Below are positions 1 to 13,006 of a stretch of DNA of 64,000 nt, piece after piece (within the stretch, counting starts at the first letter, position 1; each line of letters begins with the position of its first letter). This DNA is from Sequoia sempervirens (Eukaryota; Streptophyta; Pinopsida; Cupressales; Cupressaceae). The notes beneath the pieces are model-generated. The model saw only the letters and a program-made list of their open reading frames with translations, searched no databases and had not been told where the DNA came from. The translations under genes and the position numbers were made by a program. The DNA lies in the NCBI GenBank assembly GCA_007258455.2, contig VDFB02270651.1:493590320-493654319 (forward strand), in the 5' to 3' direction.

Positions 1-357
1 CTCCTCTCAATAAAAGAAATTTTTACAACCTTACCCAAGGCCAACCTCATACTCTTCTTCCTTGAAATTTCTATAAATACTTGCAAACCACTCACAATTT
101 GCAACAAAACATACACAAAACTGTAACTTTCCTCTACCCAACAAATATTCTAGAAGATGTACCTCTCAAAACCCCCTCTACCCACTTTAACACAGTGGAG
201 GAAATTTGTACACCTTCTACCTAGCCTTATCTCTATTGGAGGATAATTCAAATCAATTACACACAATAAATCATCATATCTCATCAAACCCTATCTCTCT
301 CAAATATGAAATCCTTCTCCCCACACACATTTAAGTATCATACATGCTTTGATACCA
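1..357 (-). other. Leader region and primer binding site of a minus-strand LTR element (E1)
   Basis: Read on the minus strand, this is the sequence just inside the 5' LTR at 360-1477. The primer binding site is at 346-357: its complement reads TGGTATCAAAGC, close to the initiator-Met type site TGGTATCAGAGC, with a 2-base spacer to the LTR. The rest is untranslated leader with no convincing reading frame. The element continues off the left edge of the window, so its coding content cannot be seen here. Confidence 0.65.
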
Positions 358-359
358 AT

Positions 360-1477
360 TGATGCATTCAAGATTAGGGGGTCTTATCAAACTACCCAAT
401 CTTGTAGCCTTATCATGTCATCCAACCCACATTAACGTAATAATGGAGAAATAATCTGAAATATATCTTTATTTCAATGTTCATACACATTCATATATGA
501 AAAATCCTCAAGAACAATTACATATAGTGAGGATTTCAACAAGAAATTAAATTCAGAAAATTTACAAGGGTTTCTAAGCACTTCATGCCTTCAAATCTTC
601 AAGTTCTCTCACCTTCAACTTCCTTGGATTCACTCCTCTTTGTAAATATTATTTTTTCCTTCATCGTACAACTCTCATGGCTGCCTTGAATACCTACAAA
701 ATCTCTTTTCTCTTCTCTTCACAAGCTGATTTTTTGCACTCCTTGTGCTACTCTCATGAGCAACTTGCAAGTTCTTTCTGCAACCTTGTTGTTGTTTATT
801 TCTTCCTCTTAACACCAATAAAGACTATATTTAAAGAGGTTTTTAACCATGTGAAAACCTAAAAAAGTAGTTTCCAAATATGCTCTTTGATTGACCCTTA
901 AAATTCTTGCAAAAAAATGAAATAAAACATAGTTTATTGCTCCTAGAAGTGTCATCAAGAGTTTTTGAACCACATACCATATATTTTTGTTGTATATTCC
1001 TTTGTAAAATGAATAAAATTAGTAACCAAGTCATTCTCATTCACCCCAAACTGGAAATTGAAGAGTCATTATTTATTTCCCAAAAATTACTAGTTTTTTC
1101 TTCATTTTAGGAACCAAAACTGAAATAATAAGACCAAAATGGAATTCCAAGAGACACTTATATTATGCATACTTCCTTAAATTTCCAAGTTAAGAAAATT
1201 AATTAATTTTAATGAATATTCCCTCAAAATATCCTTTGACCATGGTAAATTGACCATTTCAACCCCTAGAACCTCGAAATTGCATAATTTTGCAAATCAC
1301 TTTAAACACCTTGCTTGACCTTGATGTATGAAATGGAAATAAAGTCCTCACAAATAAAAACTTCACAATATGCTCTTTAAGCTCAAGGCCAAACTAAAAA
1401 TGCAAAATATTGAACATGAAAGGAAGCTTTTTCTTGGTGATGCAGGATTGCTTGTGAGCCTAGATGCTCTTGCATCA
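360..1477 (-). repeat. 5' LTR of element E1
   Basis: The 1,118 bp segment starts TGATGCA (360-366) and ends TGCATCA (1471-1477), a perfect 7 bp terminal inverted repeat of TG...CA type, and abuts a primer binding site. Its right end (gatgctcttgcatca) resembles the LTR ends at 10470-10484 and 20972-20988, so E1, E2 and E3 look like one superfamily. Only one LTR of this element is in the window. The small open frames inside it (677-862, 843-1040, 907-1110) show no protein features and are not called. Confidence 0.7.
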
Positions 1478-2560
1478 AAGAGAGACTATGAGATCCAATA
1501 TTAATACTATGAGTGGATAACAATTAGTATTACATAGTGTGTAATTATGTGACATATGGGATGATAGTGGATATCATTATTGTATACTAGTGCAGTCATT
1601 CTAAAGTTATATTATATTTTAATGTTTTGTAGCAAATAGTGTAGTGGATATATAACTAAGTTATAATTATGATCCCCAAGTAAAAGTAAAGTGTGTATAC
1701 CATGAAATTTCTTGAAGTAGTGTTTCCATCAATTAGTTGTTCTATAGTGGAAAAAATAAATGACTATGAAATGATATGTAAGAGGCCCCCTTTGCAATAA
1801 ATTTTAAGGTTGTTATCATGGAGATAATCATGCAACTTATAATAAATGGATGTCATAATTTTTATGAGATATCAATATTATTTATATATGTTTAATATTT
1901 GGATTCATGGTTGGATCATTCATTGGATCCTTTGATCATGATTATGTTGAATCAATTTTGGGCATATGAAATTCTATACATGCATTTTTTTTTAATAAAA
2001 GTGGTAGTGCCACTAAAAAGTGTTTTGTTAATAGTAAAAGAAGAGTTTACAACTTTGGAAACACAAATTACATCAAAAGTGGAGAAAAAACTACAAATCC
2101 CTCTGAGAAAAGCAAAAAACCCATGAGATAAACTCAAAAGAACCATAGCCAGTGTTTGATTGATATAGAATTACATCAAATATCCTACTAAACAAAAGAG
2201 ACATTACAAGAAATCACATTTAAACTGAAGATACAACCATTAGAAGGCCTCAGAATGACCAAAGTTGGAGTGAGAGGAGAGGAATTTTCCTGAGATTTAT
2301 CACAATAAGAATGAAGCTAAAAGATAACAAATTTGGAGCCAAGAGGAAGCCATGCAGTGATGAACCTACAAAACCAATGAAAGCCTGAGAAGCTACCGAA
2401 AACTATGCAAAACCAAGATGTTCCCAAAAAACATCCGGGAATCCAAATACATAATTATGAAGCTGAAGATGGAGAACACAAATTCATGAACAAGAAAGGA
2501 CTAAGAACAAAATGCAGAAGAGAGGGAAGCTAAGATCAAAATACCTAGTATGCAAGAAGT
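1478..2560. other. Unassigned AT-rich DNA
   Basis: Nothing recognisable was found on either strand. Short open frames at 1899-2126 and 1952-2146 overlap on opposite strands and have no motif or family resemblance. Confidence 0.5.
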
Positions 2561-4309
2561 GAGTCAGGTTGCACTTTCTTCTAAGTAAGCAATGTCCACA
2601 GGTAGTGGGAAATAAGGATCAACACGAGGCTCTATAAGAGCATTCCTGATAAGCAGTTGAACTGCATTATAAAGACTTTGAATTTTGTCACAAACCAAGT
2701 TACCATAGTGGAACTTGAGTTTGAGAAGACGGAGATCAAACTCACGTGGATAGTCATCGAGAAAACCATGTGCCATGGAACAAAGAAGAGTGGAAAGGCA
2801 TTTTTCCAAGAGAAGATGTTGCCTACAGAGAATGGCACCAACTAAATTTGAGCCTTGTATAATATCATAATTTTCCAGTGCTGGCTACAAGGTAGAAAGT
2901 GGACAAATGTGAGGAAGTAAATATGTGTCAGCCAAGAATTTCACTATCTGAACACACCATAAAACATCCATGAGATTGGAGAAAAAAATGAGGCAATTTC
3001 ATGTAGTAGTGTCATTGCATGGAATTCCATCCAATCAATACCTAACACAATTTAAATTGCATTTGAAACTTGCTTGCATTCTATTGCAAATGTCTGCCTT
3101 GGTTTCTTTGTTGTGAGACGAGAATAGTCTCGTATTTCATGAGTTCTGGGTGGGACAAAAACCTAGAATAGACTATCCATTTTCAAACTAGAGCAAAGCA
3201 ACCAGAACTAGAGAAATGTATGAAGAAATAACCACCAAATTTCCATATTAAAAAGAGGTGAATTAGCCATCGTAACACCATTGAAGAGGCCACACACAAG
3301 TGAGCATTAATGAGAACTGATCTTCGATTGTACTCACTAGAGGTGAGGAGGCAGGAGATAATAAATGCCAAATCAAAGCATGTGCTAGTGACCACTTAAT
3401 GAATGCCAAGTGCTAGATCTTACCACAACATGATATCAACATCAAGTTATATAAGAGCTACTAAATGATAATTTTTTTAGTGTTCATCGACAAGAGTGGC
3501 CTCTCATAGGCAGACATAAGAAAAGTGAAATAATACCCAGTAGGCACGTGTGGAGATAAAAAGAGTAGTATGCAATGTGCCAAATTTGGCCAAATAAATA
3601 GACAACTGCCAAGAGACTAATGTGTACATTATACCAAGTTTGCAATAAATTCAAGCGTGCATAGCAAGACTGTAATTCCCTCAAGGATTTCTGCCAAGAT
3701 TAAGCAAGTTCACCTTGGAGGACACAAATGAGAAAGGGGGGACATGTGTCAACCCCAACAAGAAAAGGTGGCAGAGGGCTACACAAGTAACTAAATTCAG
3801 ATTCAGTAAGGCTGGTGTGAAAATATACTAGGATAATAGCTATGAGCCACCACCAAGCCCACCTTGGAATCACCAAAAATGGAGTTAGCAAAATGCAACC
3901 ATTTAAGACCAATAATGACAAATGAAAGATTTTATGGTAATTGGAACCACCACAAGACATGCTGAAAAATAACCTTGCTAGGAGCCAAAATTCATGGGAA
4001 GGGATGCTAGAACCAAGGTTTGAAAAGTAAAGTCTAGGTGGGGACATTGCAATGGAAAAATTCAGAAGTGGATAGGTGAAAAGAAGATGCTGCCAGCATG
4101 GATAAACTTCCTGTAAAAGTCAAGAAAGGGGGATAAAGTGAGAACAACTAATTTAAATTTCACACCCCTATTCGAAGGAAGAAATGGTCTTAAGGATGAA
4201 AAATAAGCAAGGAATGAGACTCATTTCCTGTGAGACCAAACCATATAGCTAACCAATATGAAACTAAATAGGTGGTTTGATACTCAATTCCTATGAATCA
4301 AGAGAACAC
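2561..4309. other. Unassigned segment left of the LINE fragment
   Basis: Minus-strand open stretches occur at 2564-2809 (81 codons) and 3700-4047 (115 codons), plus shorter ones. I recognise no domain. The segment lies directly 3' of the minus-strand LINE RNase H, so part of it could be LINE 3' untranslated sequence, but I see neither a poly(A) tail (which would be a T run on the plus strand) nor target-site duplications to prove it. A host exon is not excluded for 2564-2809. Confidence 0.35.
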
Positions 4310-4334
4310 ATTCTTGAGCCTAAAATTCTCTATA

Positions 4335-4721
4335 AGAAATAGCTTCATCAATTGCTTTATTAGCAAGTGTATCTACAAATGAATTGACCTCTCTATAACA
4401 ATGTGAAATTTGGAAGCTTGGAAATTCCTCAAGTTGTTTCAAGATGTGTGATAATATATAATTTAAATGCTAAGTGTCAGAACTTTTATTTTTTAATGCA
4501 TAAATTGCAACCATTGAGTCACCTTCTATAAAAAGTTGGGAGATGAAAAATTTCTTGGCCAAATTCAATCCTAGTCTCAAGGCATTAAATTTAGCAACAT
4601 TATTAGTGCCATCAAGAATCAATTCACAAGCAATACTAATGAAAGCTCCATGCCAATCCCTTAAAATTATAGCTATACCTAACTTACCGAGATTTCCTCT
4701 CGAAGCCTCGTCAAAGTTCAA
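4335..4721 (-). pseudogene. LINE RNase H domain
   Basis: The open part (4721-4470) starts MNFDEASRGNLGKLG, the RNase H beta-1 region with catalytic D. It continues with a DGTNNVAKFNAL segment, where the usual acidic residue of NEAE is altered, and IEGDSMVAI carrying the second D. After a stop at about 4470 the same frame gives HCYREVN...DTLANKA, the last conserved block with its D, at about 4410-4335. It is the C-terminal domain of plant L1 ORF2. An RNase H from an LTR element is unlikely given the LINE context immediately upstream. Confidence 0.82.
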
Positions 4722-5139
4722 TTTTACAAAGTTAAATTAGGAGGAGGGATCCAATTAAAAAAAAATTATTCACTATAGAGATCTTGTTTAAAGTAGAGCC
4801 AACTCTAGGGAGCTTGAGAAGTTGCCAATTCTTTAAGATAAATGCATCCTAGGAAGATTTTTTTTTTTTAAAGTTTACATTCTTAAATAGAGAAGATGTT
4901 GTCACTTCAAAAATGGAGATCTCAATTTTTTGTAGAACTTGGGAGATGGTAGAAGCCTTCTTTTTGAAAATTCTATTGTTCCTTTTGAGCCAAATATTCC
5001 AGATGATTATGAAGGGGCATATCTCCCATATGCATGAGAAGGAAGAAGAGGAGAAGAGTGATGGCCAACTAAGAAAATGATTGAGGATAGAATCATGAAG
5101 AGGACTTGACTAGCCAAGTTTGTTCATTACCGAAGTCCA

Positions 5140-5463
5140 TTAATGATGGGAAAAGTCACAACCAATTAATAGGTAATTTGCAGATTCAAAAGCATTTTTG
5201 CACAAAACACAAGGGAATAATGGAGTGATTCCCAATCTGTCCAACCTCTTACCTTTTAGAATTTTTTCTTTGATTGCAAGCCACACAAATGCACCTACTT
5301 TAGGAAGAACATAAGGGCCCCAACAAGGCCTGAATGGCCATAGGGTTGCATTATTTCGAGAGACCAAAGAGTTATATTCATCTTTAACATTATATTGACT
5401 AGTTTTGGATTTTAACAAAACGATTTCATCTTGTTTGTTGGATAAATAGACTTGTCTCTTCAA
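5140..5463 (-). pseudogene. LINE zinc-binding region (zf-RVT type)
   Basis: A 107-codon open stretch resembles the RT-associated zinc-binding region of plant LINEs: a PKVGAFVWLAIKEKILKGKR core, then RLGI, a CVLCK cysteine pair near residue 84 and a later cysteine near the GCDF segment. It lies between the RT and RNase H parts of the same minus-strand LINE. A stop follows at the end, so it is a surviving piece of ORF2, not a gene of its own. Confidence 0.8.
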
Positions 5464-5775
5464 AATTTATGCCTTTAATGAGGCCTTTTCATGTGAAGGA
5501 ACTTATAAGAAATCAAATTATTTCCACTTTACAAGGCATGGGTCAATAGGATCAATATCTAGGTAATATCAAACTTTATTGCCCCAACTAGAATTAAGAG
5601 CAAACTCAATTTGTTTCTAGTCACCCAAAGTCCTGAGAGGCTTGTGGCCATTCCAGGCATCATCCCAAAAAAGAGCCTTTTCACCATTTTTGTTTACCCA
5701 AGAAAGATGGGGGAGAAGAACAGACCTGCAAGAAGAAATAAAATTCTGGATTTTGGAACCCTACAAGAGATTCTT

Positions 5776-6745
5776 CTAAATGAAGATTATCTCTCTTTCA
5801 AGATAATCCAAGTATTTATGTTTCATAATTTGACACCATTTGACTTCGAGTTTTGAATAAATTTTCCAAACCAATTTAGCATTGAGTGCTTTATTTTGAA
5901 GGAAGATGTCTCTCAAACCTACTCCCCCTTGAGATTTGAGATCAAAAAGAGAATCCCATGCAACTAAAGATAATTTCATTTTTGATGTTACACTTTTGAC
6001 AAAAGAAAGTCTTTAAAAATCTTCTACATGACACTCTCTTTACCTTTAAGAAGCTTCAGGACCAACATTAGGTAAATTGGGAGTGAATATAAAACCGATT
6101 TAAGCATCACCATCTTCCTTGCAAAAGATAACCATTTTGATTTCCAAAGCAGAATTCTATTAGATATTGACGAAATTATTCTACCCCAAAAGTCATGTTT
6201 CTTTGAACCCGAGAAAAAGGGAATACCTAGATATTTGGAAGGGAGAGAATCACATTGAAATCCCGAAAACTTTAAAATCCATTTTTTAACAATGGGGTTG
6301 ACATTTAGGATTTTTTTTTAAAATTTAGGATTGAAATATTGACTTGACTGCGAGCAGTAATTTGTTATAACTTTTTTTATAAATTTGGCCTCTTCCATTA
6401 TTGCTTGTCCCAATAAGAGTGTGTCATCTGCAAATAGGGGATGAGATATTGGAAAAGGAAAGGGACAAATAAATATGCCTTTCCAAAGTTTAGCACTTCA
6501 AGCTAAAATGATGGATCTACTTAGCCCCTCGGCCATTAATATAAACAAGGGGGAAGATAGAGGATCCCCTTGTCTCACCCCTTATGAAGGGGCAAAGAAG
6601 CCATGTGGAGTTCCATTTACAATTACAGAGAATCTGGCGTCCAAGAGACAAGAGTAAATACACTTACACCAGCTATGGCTGAAGCCAAATTTTGTTAAGA
6701 TTGCCATCAAGAAATCCCAATTCACCCTATCGTAGGCTTTCAACA
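5776..6745 (-). pseudogene. LINE reverse transcriptase, C-terminal two thirds, broken
   Basis: The minus-strand translation shows KAYDRVNW (6741 to 6711), then a GVRQGDPLSP-like segment (around 6560-6600), then the catalytic box FADDT at 6436-6422. Downstream comes the typical L1 region with YLGIPF (around 6230) and the WDSLF...GGVGLRD segment (5979-5776). The FADD aspartates are present, but the frame carries stops, for example in the GVRQGD region and after the FADDT segment, so no active enzyme is encoded. The usual role is target-primed reverse transcription of the LINE RNA. Confidence 0.85.
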
Positions 6746-7353
6746 TGCATTATTACTATCAAAAGGAAAATTTAATTACCAAGTTTTTGGTCAACCAATG
6801 TGTTGGCTCCAATAGAAATACAAATGATTATATTTTGTAGATAGTTATGTTTGCTTAAAAAGAATCTATGAATAATGATCATAACTCAAAAGCTAAAATT
6901 GTTAATAAACTCACTTGTGTGACATACTAATATACCTTTTTTATAGTATTGATAGTTAGGGTAGTTAAATGTTTAGATCAAAACCCCTTAATAGGAATGT
7001 ATTCAAAATTTCGGATAAGGGAAAAGAACTCACTTACCTCACTTTCTTAATTTAATGAGTAAAAGAAAAATATTAAAAAATAAAATTATTTTTTTAAGTA
7101 AAGAATAAAATAAATAACATAATTTTGAAGTAAAAGTCAATATTTTTTTATCCATTTTATGTAGTAAATAAAATAGTTTATAACTAAAATAAAATAACTC
7201 TTAAGTAAAATAGTCTATGTCCTACTTACATATTTATGTGCCTATGTCTTAAGTAAATAAAATAATTTTATGTACTACCTACCTAGTAATATGTGCATGT
7301 GTATGTAGTAAGTCTATACTTAGGAAAAATATGTATTCTAAAGATATTATAGC

Positions 7354-7485
7354 GGTGAAATACCCATGTCATTTTCCACTTAGTTTTGTGTCTATTTTTA
7401 GGAGAATGCCTTATACATTAATATTATGATTAATGGTAAAATACCCATGTCATTTTCTACTTAGAATTGTGTCCATTTTTAGGAG
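7354..7485. repeat. Two-copy direct repeat, 81 bp period
   Basis: The block at 7354-7404 (starting ggtgaaatacccatgtc and ending tttttaggag) recurs at 7435-7485 with a few substitutions. The intervening 30 bp are unrelated. It looks like an old local duplication. Confidence 0.75.
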
Positions 7486-8940
7486 TCTCTGATATGTTGA
7501 CATAATCACAAATGACACGTTTTTGTGCAAGTTAGGACCCTCTTCCTATGTCACCTATCTATCAATTTCACACATTTCTATACACTTATCTCATACTTCA
7601 AACCTATGAACTTGTATTATAATAATCCATAGATTTCATGTAGATTTTCAAACATTTTATTAATAGAGAGACATGAAATCATTATTTAATCACAAAGATT
7701 AGCACTTCTCCCTACCAAATTTAATTTATTAAATTATTATGTTAATTGTACAAGTATTTAGTCAAAGCTACAATTATTTAATTTAGATTAATATGTGATT
7801 AGGTATAATTTTATTTGCTCTAAAGATATATAAAAGAAATATATGATATTCTAAACTAACATAATATCTTAAATATATTCATTTAAATGATGTTGAGAAA
7901 TACACTCTTCAAAAATTATCATTTAAAAAAAAAATTAATATAAATATTTTAAAATTATTATTACTTTTCTAAAATATATATACTTAAACATCCCAATTTA
8001 TTTAAATCTAAACATAGATTAAAATTAAAAAGACTTTTGAAAAATTATATATTTTAAAAATATAATTTACATGTTCAAAGATATGCATATTTATGTCTAT
8101 TTTAGCATAGATAAACAAATAAATATTTAAATTATTTTATTCATCCAAAGAAATTCAATCACGTTTATAAATCTTTCAAACAAAACTAAAACATGCACAA
8201 AGAACTATGCACATGTTTGAATGATTTTATTATCTAGAAGAAATACAATCTTATATAGGTAACTAAATTATTTTATAGATAAAATATCTTTAAAGAACGT
8301 ATTGACTTAGTACACAACCTTGAATATTTAGTAAGTAGATATTCAATGTATAGAGCTTATTTCTGAAAAGGGAAAGTTTTGACTCAAGGATTTGGTATAA
8401 AGGAGTAGGTGAAACTTTGAAAGGACAAATTTTTAAGTAATGTCTAACCTTTAACTCAATATTTAATTGTAAACTTTATACCATATAAATTACCTTTTCA
8501 CATGAATGTTTTTCAAATCTTTTTTAAGAAGCTTTATGATCTCAATTTAGAATATAACTGTGTCAGCATATATAATCCCTTCTCATTAATGAGCTTTTTA
8601 ATTACAAAATATTTATCTTATATAAAATTTAATATATATATTTTTCCTAGTTTTTAATATTTTAAAACCAATTATTTTTAATTTAAAATATTTGTTATTA
8701 ATAAAATTGAAAGAAAAATTATGTATATTTAAATTATAATTTATTAATTTCAATAAATATTATAAATGATAATAAGGCTTGAAATTTAATGATGAAAATA
8801 TGTTCACAAAAATTCTTATGTTTTATTTTAAATTTGTTGGTCATTTACATGTCAAAATATTAATATTTAATATTTACAAATTAAAATTTACATAACATTT
8901 ATATTTCCATATCTTAACTTAAATAAAATAATTTAAATTT

Positions 8941-8960
8941 TATATATATATATATATATA
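8941..8960. repeat. (TA)10 microsatellite
   Basis: An uninterrupted TA dinucleotide run in AT-rich DNA. Confidence 0.95.
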
Positions 8961-9278
8961 ATCTAACTCCAAATTAACATTTTCTAACTAAATATATTTA
9001 AAATATCTATATTAATTTATATAAATTAAATTTTAAAATTTACTATATTTTTATAATTGTTTCTCTTTCTTAAATATTAATTTTTTTTCTTATGAATGAT
9101 TTAATTTTATAATTACTCAAACTTTTCAAAATCAAGTTTAGTTTATAAAGTTTAATACACTAAGTATCTTGTGATCTTGTGTAATAGGAAAATAGATTTC
9201 TTTTATAAAATTATCTAATTTTCTTGATAAAAGTAATTAATTAGTAAGCAATAATTATAGATAAATGAGTTTATGATT

Positions 9279-10484
9279 TGATGCAAAGGGTCCTCCCTTC
9301 TACTAATTCAACTCATTCAATAAAATACGACTACAACAAACTCATAAACTATTATTTATTTCAATTCAAATTTATAACAGATTATGTACATTCAAGGCCT
9401 TCAATGGCCACTCCCAAGCATACATCCCAACCTGCCCCTCTTCTCCACAAGCAACCTCTCTTCCAAACTTCCACACAACTTTCTTCTAGAGATAATGTTT
9501 TACTCTCTTGGTACCGGCATCACCTCTCTCTGCCAGCCCACGTCTTTCTCTGTTACATCCTCTGTTCACAACTACACACTCTTCTCTTTTCTATAGCCTA
9601 GCATAATTCTCTCTCGTGGTCATATGTCACCCAGTACACCCAATTTTCATTGACTTTCATTCTTTTTAAAGAATCCCTCTCTTCAAATGGCGTCACTGCC
9701 AATCTGCAATATTACTTGTTTCTTCTCTGCCTTCTAGCATACCTTCTACTCTCTTATCCATGTGGCCTCCTCATGTATTAAATCTGCAACAACAAATTTC
9801 ACTTGTGGCGCCCTCCAAACTTTACTGTGTTGTTTTGATCTTTTCCTAATGCCCCCTCTCTTCCTTCAACACAACCCTCCTCTCTCCCTTATGCATCCCT
9901 CCTCACACTAGTTTTAAAGTTGCATTTTCAAGAAGTCTTCAGTGCCCATCGACCTCCTTCTTCCAGGCGTTATCTTTTTTTCTTTACTTACTACATGACC
10001 CCTCTTCAACTTCTATGTAGTCTATTCCTATTCAAATATTTTATCTGCATTGTAAAAAAAAAAGGCTTTATGGAAGTGTACCTTTTCATTTTCAATTGCA
10101 CAACTGTGTGACCTTTAGTCCATGTTCACCTTTGGTTGTCAATTGCTTTTTCTTAGAATTTTATCAACTTCACATTTAAATTGTTTGAATTTCCTCATTA
10201 TACTATCAGAAGCCCATAAGTTTTGCAGGTGGAGACATTAACATTTAATTCATGGAAAATAAATCATCTGAGAAAAGACACATAATTAGATTTCCCAAAA
10301 TATTGAAGTGTATAGTTGACATTTTAACAATCAATGTCAAACATGTCAATTAATCATTGATGAAGCCCACTAAGACCAAGTTGAACTACAAATCAAGAGC
10401 AAACACCAAAATTGAAACAAAACTTGAAATGAAATATTTTTGGTTAATGCAGATAGCTCATCCTCCTGGGATGCTCTTGCATTA
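9279..10484 (-). repeat. LTR copy 1 of E2
   Basis: Starts TGATGCA at 9279 and ends ...gatgctcttgcatta at 10484, similar to the E1 LTR end. It aligns along its length with 11757-13006. Plus-strand open frames inside it (9278-9601, 9920-10111) are Ser/Leu/Phe-rich and not conserved as protein between the copies, so they are not called. Confidence 0.75.
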
Positions 10485-10502
10485 GACACACCAGGTAGAA
10501 AG

Positions 10503-10524
10503 ATTGTGAGCATAGGCTCACAAT
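10503..10524. repeat. Conserved hairpin just inside the E2 LTR, copy 1
   Basis: Perfect 9 bp inverted repeat ATTGTGAGC / GCTCACAAT around a 4-base loop, located 18 bp from the LTR end, on the side where a polypurine tract is expected. Confidence 0.8.
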
Positions 10525-10790
10525 GGTGGAGTTGAGTGATGGAATCAGTCTTTCAGGTTGACATCAACCTACAATGAACTCCTTTGTTGTTGAAGTGTTG
10601 AAAATCAATCCTTCTTTTTCCTTTTCTAGCATCTCTCTAGAACACAAACCACCTTTCTCCAGTGACACATCTCCCTCCTTTTCTCCCTCGTAGACTCCTA
10701 TCGACCAAATCTCGGCCTCCTCCTCCAAATATCTTCTACACGATCCTCCTCTTTTGTGGGTTCAAAACCACCTCCAACCATCTATCTCCA

Positions 10791-11114
10791 TTAATACCCT
10801 GCAACATCTTCCACTTTCTCCACAAGAAAATATGAAACATCTACTACACATTCTAGCTCCCTATCCCTCTTTCCTTTTATCATCTCATATGAAAACACAA
10901 TAACGTCACAAAATTGTTTTACCTCATCTTCACTCACAGTTGCACCATCAATTTTCACTGTGATATCTCCCACCTCCTTGTTAGCTACAACTTTTTGCTC
11001 TTCTTTCTTCACTACAACATCAAGCTTCAATGTCCACTCTTCCTCAGTTTCTAGAAATTGTGTGAAAAAATCCACCTCACCTTCACCCTTCATTGTGACC
11101 TCTTTGTTGCTCAC
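10791..11114 (-). pseudogene. Glu/Lys/Val-rich reading frame of E2 internal region
   Basis: A 107-codon minus-strand frame that is strongly acidic and basic (KGEGEVDFF, KKEEQKVVANKE, DEVKQF). It resembles in style, not in alignable sequence that I can prove, the charged tail of E3 (20989-22860). I recognise no gag, protease or RT domain. A related but broken frame exists in the second internal copy (13181-13426). A remnant of a charged linker polyprotein is the most I can say. Confidence 0.4.
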
Positions 11115-11742
11115 TTCATTTTTTTATTCTTCTCTCTTCATGCCTTCCTCATGACATGTCTCTATTGCAATTTCTTCACTAGTAGAGGTTTCTCTTACTT
11201 CTTCTACTTTCCATCTAGGGCTGCAACACTCATTTCTTCTATTCTTCTTTCCACTATCCTCTTTCAAGAGAACCTTCTCCTTATTGCTCTTCACCATTTT
11301 CCTCTCACTCTATCCAACACTCTTTTCTGCTTTTCCACAATCCATCTTCTTCAACGCTTCACACAATTCCTCAAGCCTCACCTCATTCTTTTCTACTTCT
11401 TCACAAACTATCTATCCCATCTTTTCAATCATCTCATCATCCACTTTATCCCAATACTACTCCCAAAATAGTATCCACACGAGCCTCTCCACGACCCAAC
11501 CCATTTTTTCTATTGTAATCTCACCTCTCACAATCTATCATCACTTCTCAAGTTTCTTCCACAGATTCAAGGTCTTTCTCTCATTGCCAAGATTTCTCAC
11601 ACATATACAACAACTCTCATGAGCTTCTTCACAAACACTTCACACACTTTCTTCTCAGTGTGAACTGTGTCCTCATCGGCGATATGTTCACACTTCCACA
11701 CCTGCAGGTCCTAGTGGATCCTCTCCAGTCTCAGGACTACCC

Positions 11743-11754
11743 ACTCTAATACCA
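11743..11754 (-). other. Primer binding site of E2
   Basis: The complement reads TGGTATTAGAGT, two substitutions from TGGTATCAGAGC, and is separated by AT from the LTR start at 11757. The same AT spacer occurs in E1 and copia A. Confidence 0.7.
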
Positions 11755-11756
11755 AT

Positions 11757-13006
11757 TGTTGTAGAGGGTCCTCCATTTTTCCAATTCAACTCAATCATAA
11801 CACAAATTCACACATGCATACTCTTCCCAATCTCCTCATTCAATAAAATATGATTGCAACAAACTCAGAAACTATTATTTATTTCAATTCAAGTTTACAA
11901 CATATTTTGTACATTTAGGGCCTTCAATGGCCACTCCTAGGCATAAATCCCAACCTACCCCTCTTCTCCACAAGAAACCTCTCCCAAACTTCCACACTAC
12001 TTTCTTCTAGAGATAATGTTTTACTCTCTTGGTAGCGACATCAAATCTCTTTGGCAGCCCACATCTTTCTCTATTGTGCCCTCTATTCATAGTTGTACAC
12101 TCTTCTCTTTTATACTGCCTAGCATAATTCTCTCCTATGGTCATATGTCACCCACTACACCCAATTCTCATTGGATTTCATTCTTTTTAAAGAATCCCTC
12201 TCTTCAAATGGCATTGTTACCAATCTACAATATTACTTGTTTCTTCTTTACACTATAGCATGCCTTCTACTCTCTTATCCACATAGCCTTCTCATGTATT
12301 AAATATTCAACCACAAATTTCACTTGTGGTGCCCTCCAAACTTTCCTGTGTTGTTTTGATCTTTTCCTAGTGCCCCTTCTCTACCTTCAACGCAGCCCTC
12401 CTCTCTCCCTTATGCATCTCTCCTCACACTAGTTTTAAAGTTGCATTTTCAAGAAGTCTTTAGTTCCCATCAACCTCCTTCTTCTAGGCGTTATCTTTTT
12501 TTTCTTTACTTACTATGTGGCCCCTCTTCAACTTCTATGTAGTCTATTCCTATTCACATATTTTATCTACATTGTAAAAAAAATGGCTTTATGGAAGTGT
12601 GCCTTTCATTTTCAATTTCCCAACGGTGCAACCTTTAGTCCATGTTCTCCTTTAGTTTTCAGTTACTTTTGCTTAGACTTTTATCAAATTCACATTTAAA
12701 TTGTTTGAATTTCCTCATTATACTGTCAGAAGCCTATAAGTTTTTGTAGGTGGAGACATTAACATTTAATTCATGGAAAATAAATCATCTAAGAGAAGAC
12801 ACATAATTATATTTTCCAAAATATTAAAGTGCAGAGTTGACATTTTGACAATAAATAAAAAACATGTCAATTAATCATTGATGAAGCCCACCAAGACCAA
12901 GTTGAACTACAAATCAAGAGAAAACACCAAAAATTTAAACAAAACTTGAAATGAAATATTTTTGGTTGATGCGGATAGCTCGTTCACTTGGGATGCTCTT
13001 GTATTA
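11757..13006 (-). repeat. LTR copy 2 of E2
   Basis: Starts TGTTGTA and ends ...gatgctcttgtatta. It aligns with 9279-10484. By position next to the primer binding site it is the 5' LTR of the complete unit. Confidence 0.75.

Larger units (their letters stand above)
4310..6745 (-). mobile_element. LINE (L1-type non-LTR retrotransposon), 5'-truncated
   Basis: Reading the minus strand from 6745 leftward gives, in order, the middle and end of a LINE reverse transcriptase, a zinc-binding region and a C-terminal RNase H, which is the order of plant L1 ORF2. The endonuclease, the start of RT and ORF1 are absent: homology starts at the KAYDRVNW motif near 6711-6741 and AT-rich DNA follows. Several frameshifts and stops break the frame. 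I did not find the 3' tail or flanking duplications. Confidence 0.85.
6746..9278. other. Long AT-rich gene-free stretch
   Basis: About 2.5 kb of strongly AT-rich sequence, dense in A and T runs, especially 7700-9250. There are no open frames of note and no recognisable element ends. Two local repeats are listed separately. Confidence 0.6.

Noticed and set aside
3700..4047. 115-codon minus-strand frame with hydrophobic stretches as a membrane protein gene
   Set aside because: No family resemblance, no start context, and a position next to a LINE 3' end make chance more likely.
8941..8960. (TA)n tract in AT-rich DNA as an origin or matrix attachment site
   Set aside because: AT-richness alone cannot support it.
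11058..11622. Plus-strand open frames of 112-137 codons
   Set aside because: They are Ser/Phe/Leu-rich antisense readings of the Glu/Lys-rich minus-strand internal region of E2, with no domain.
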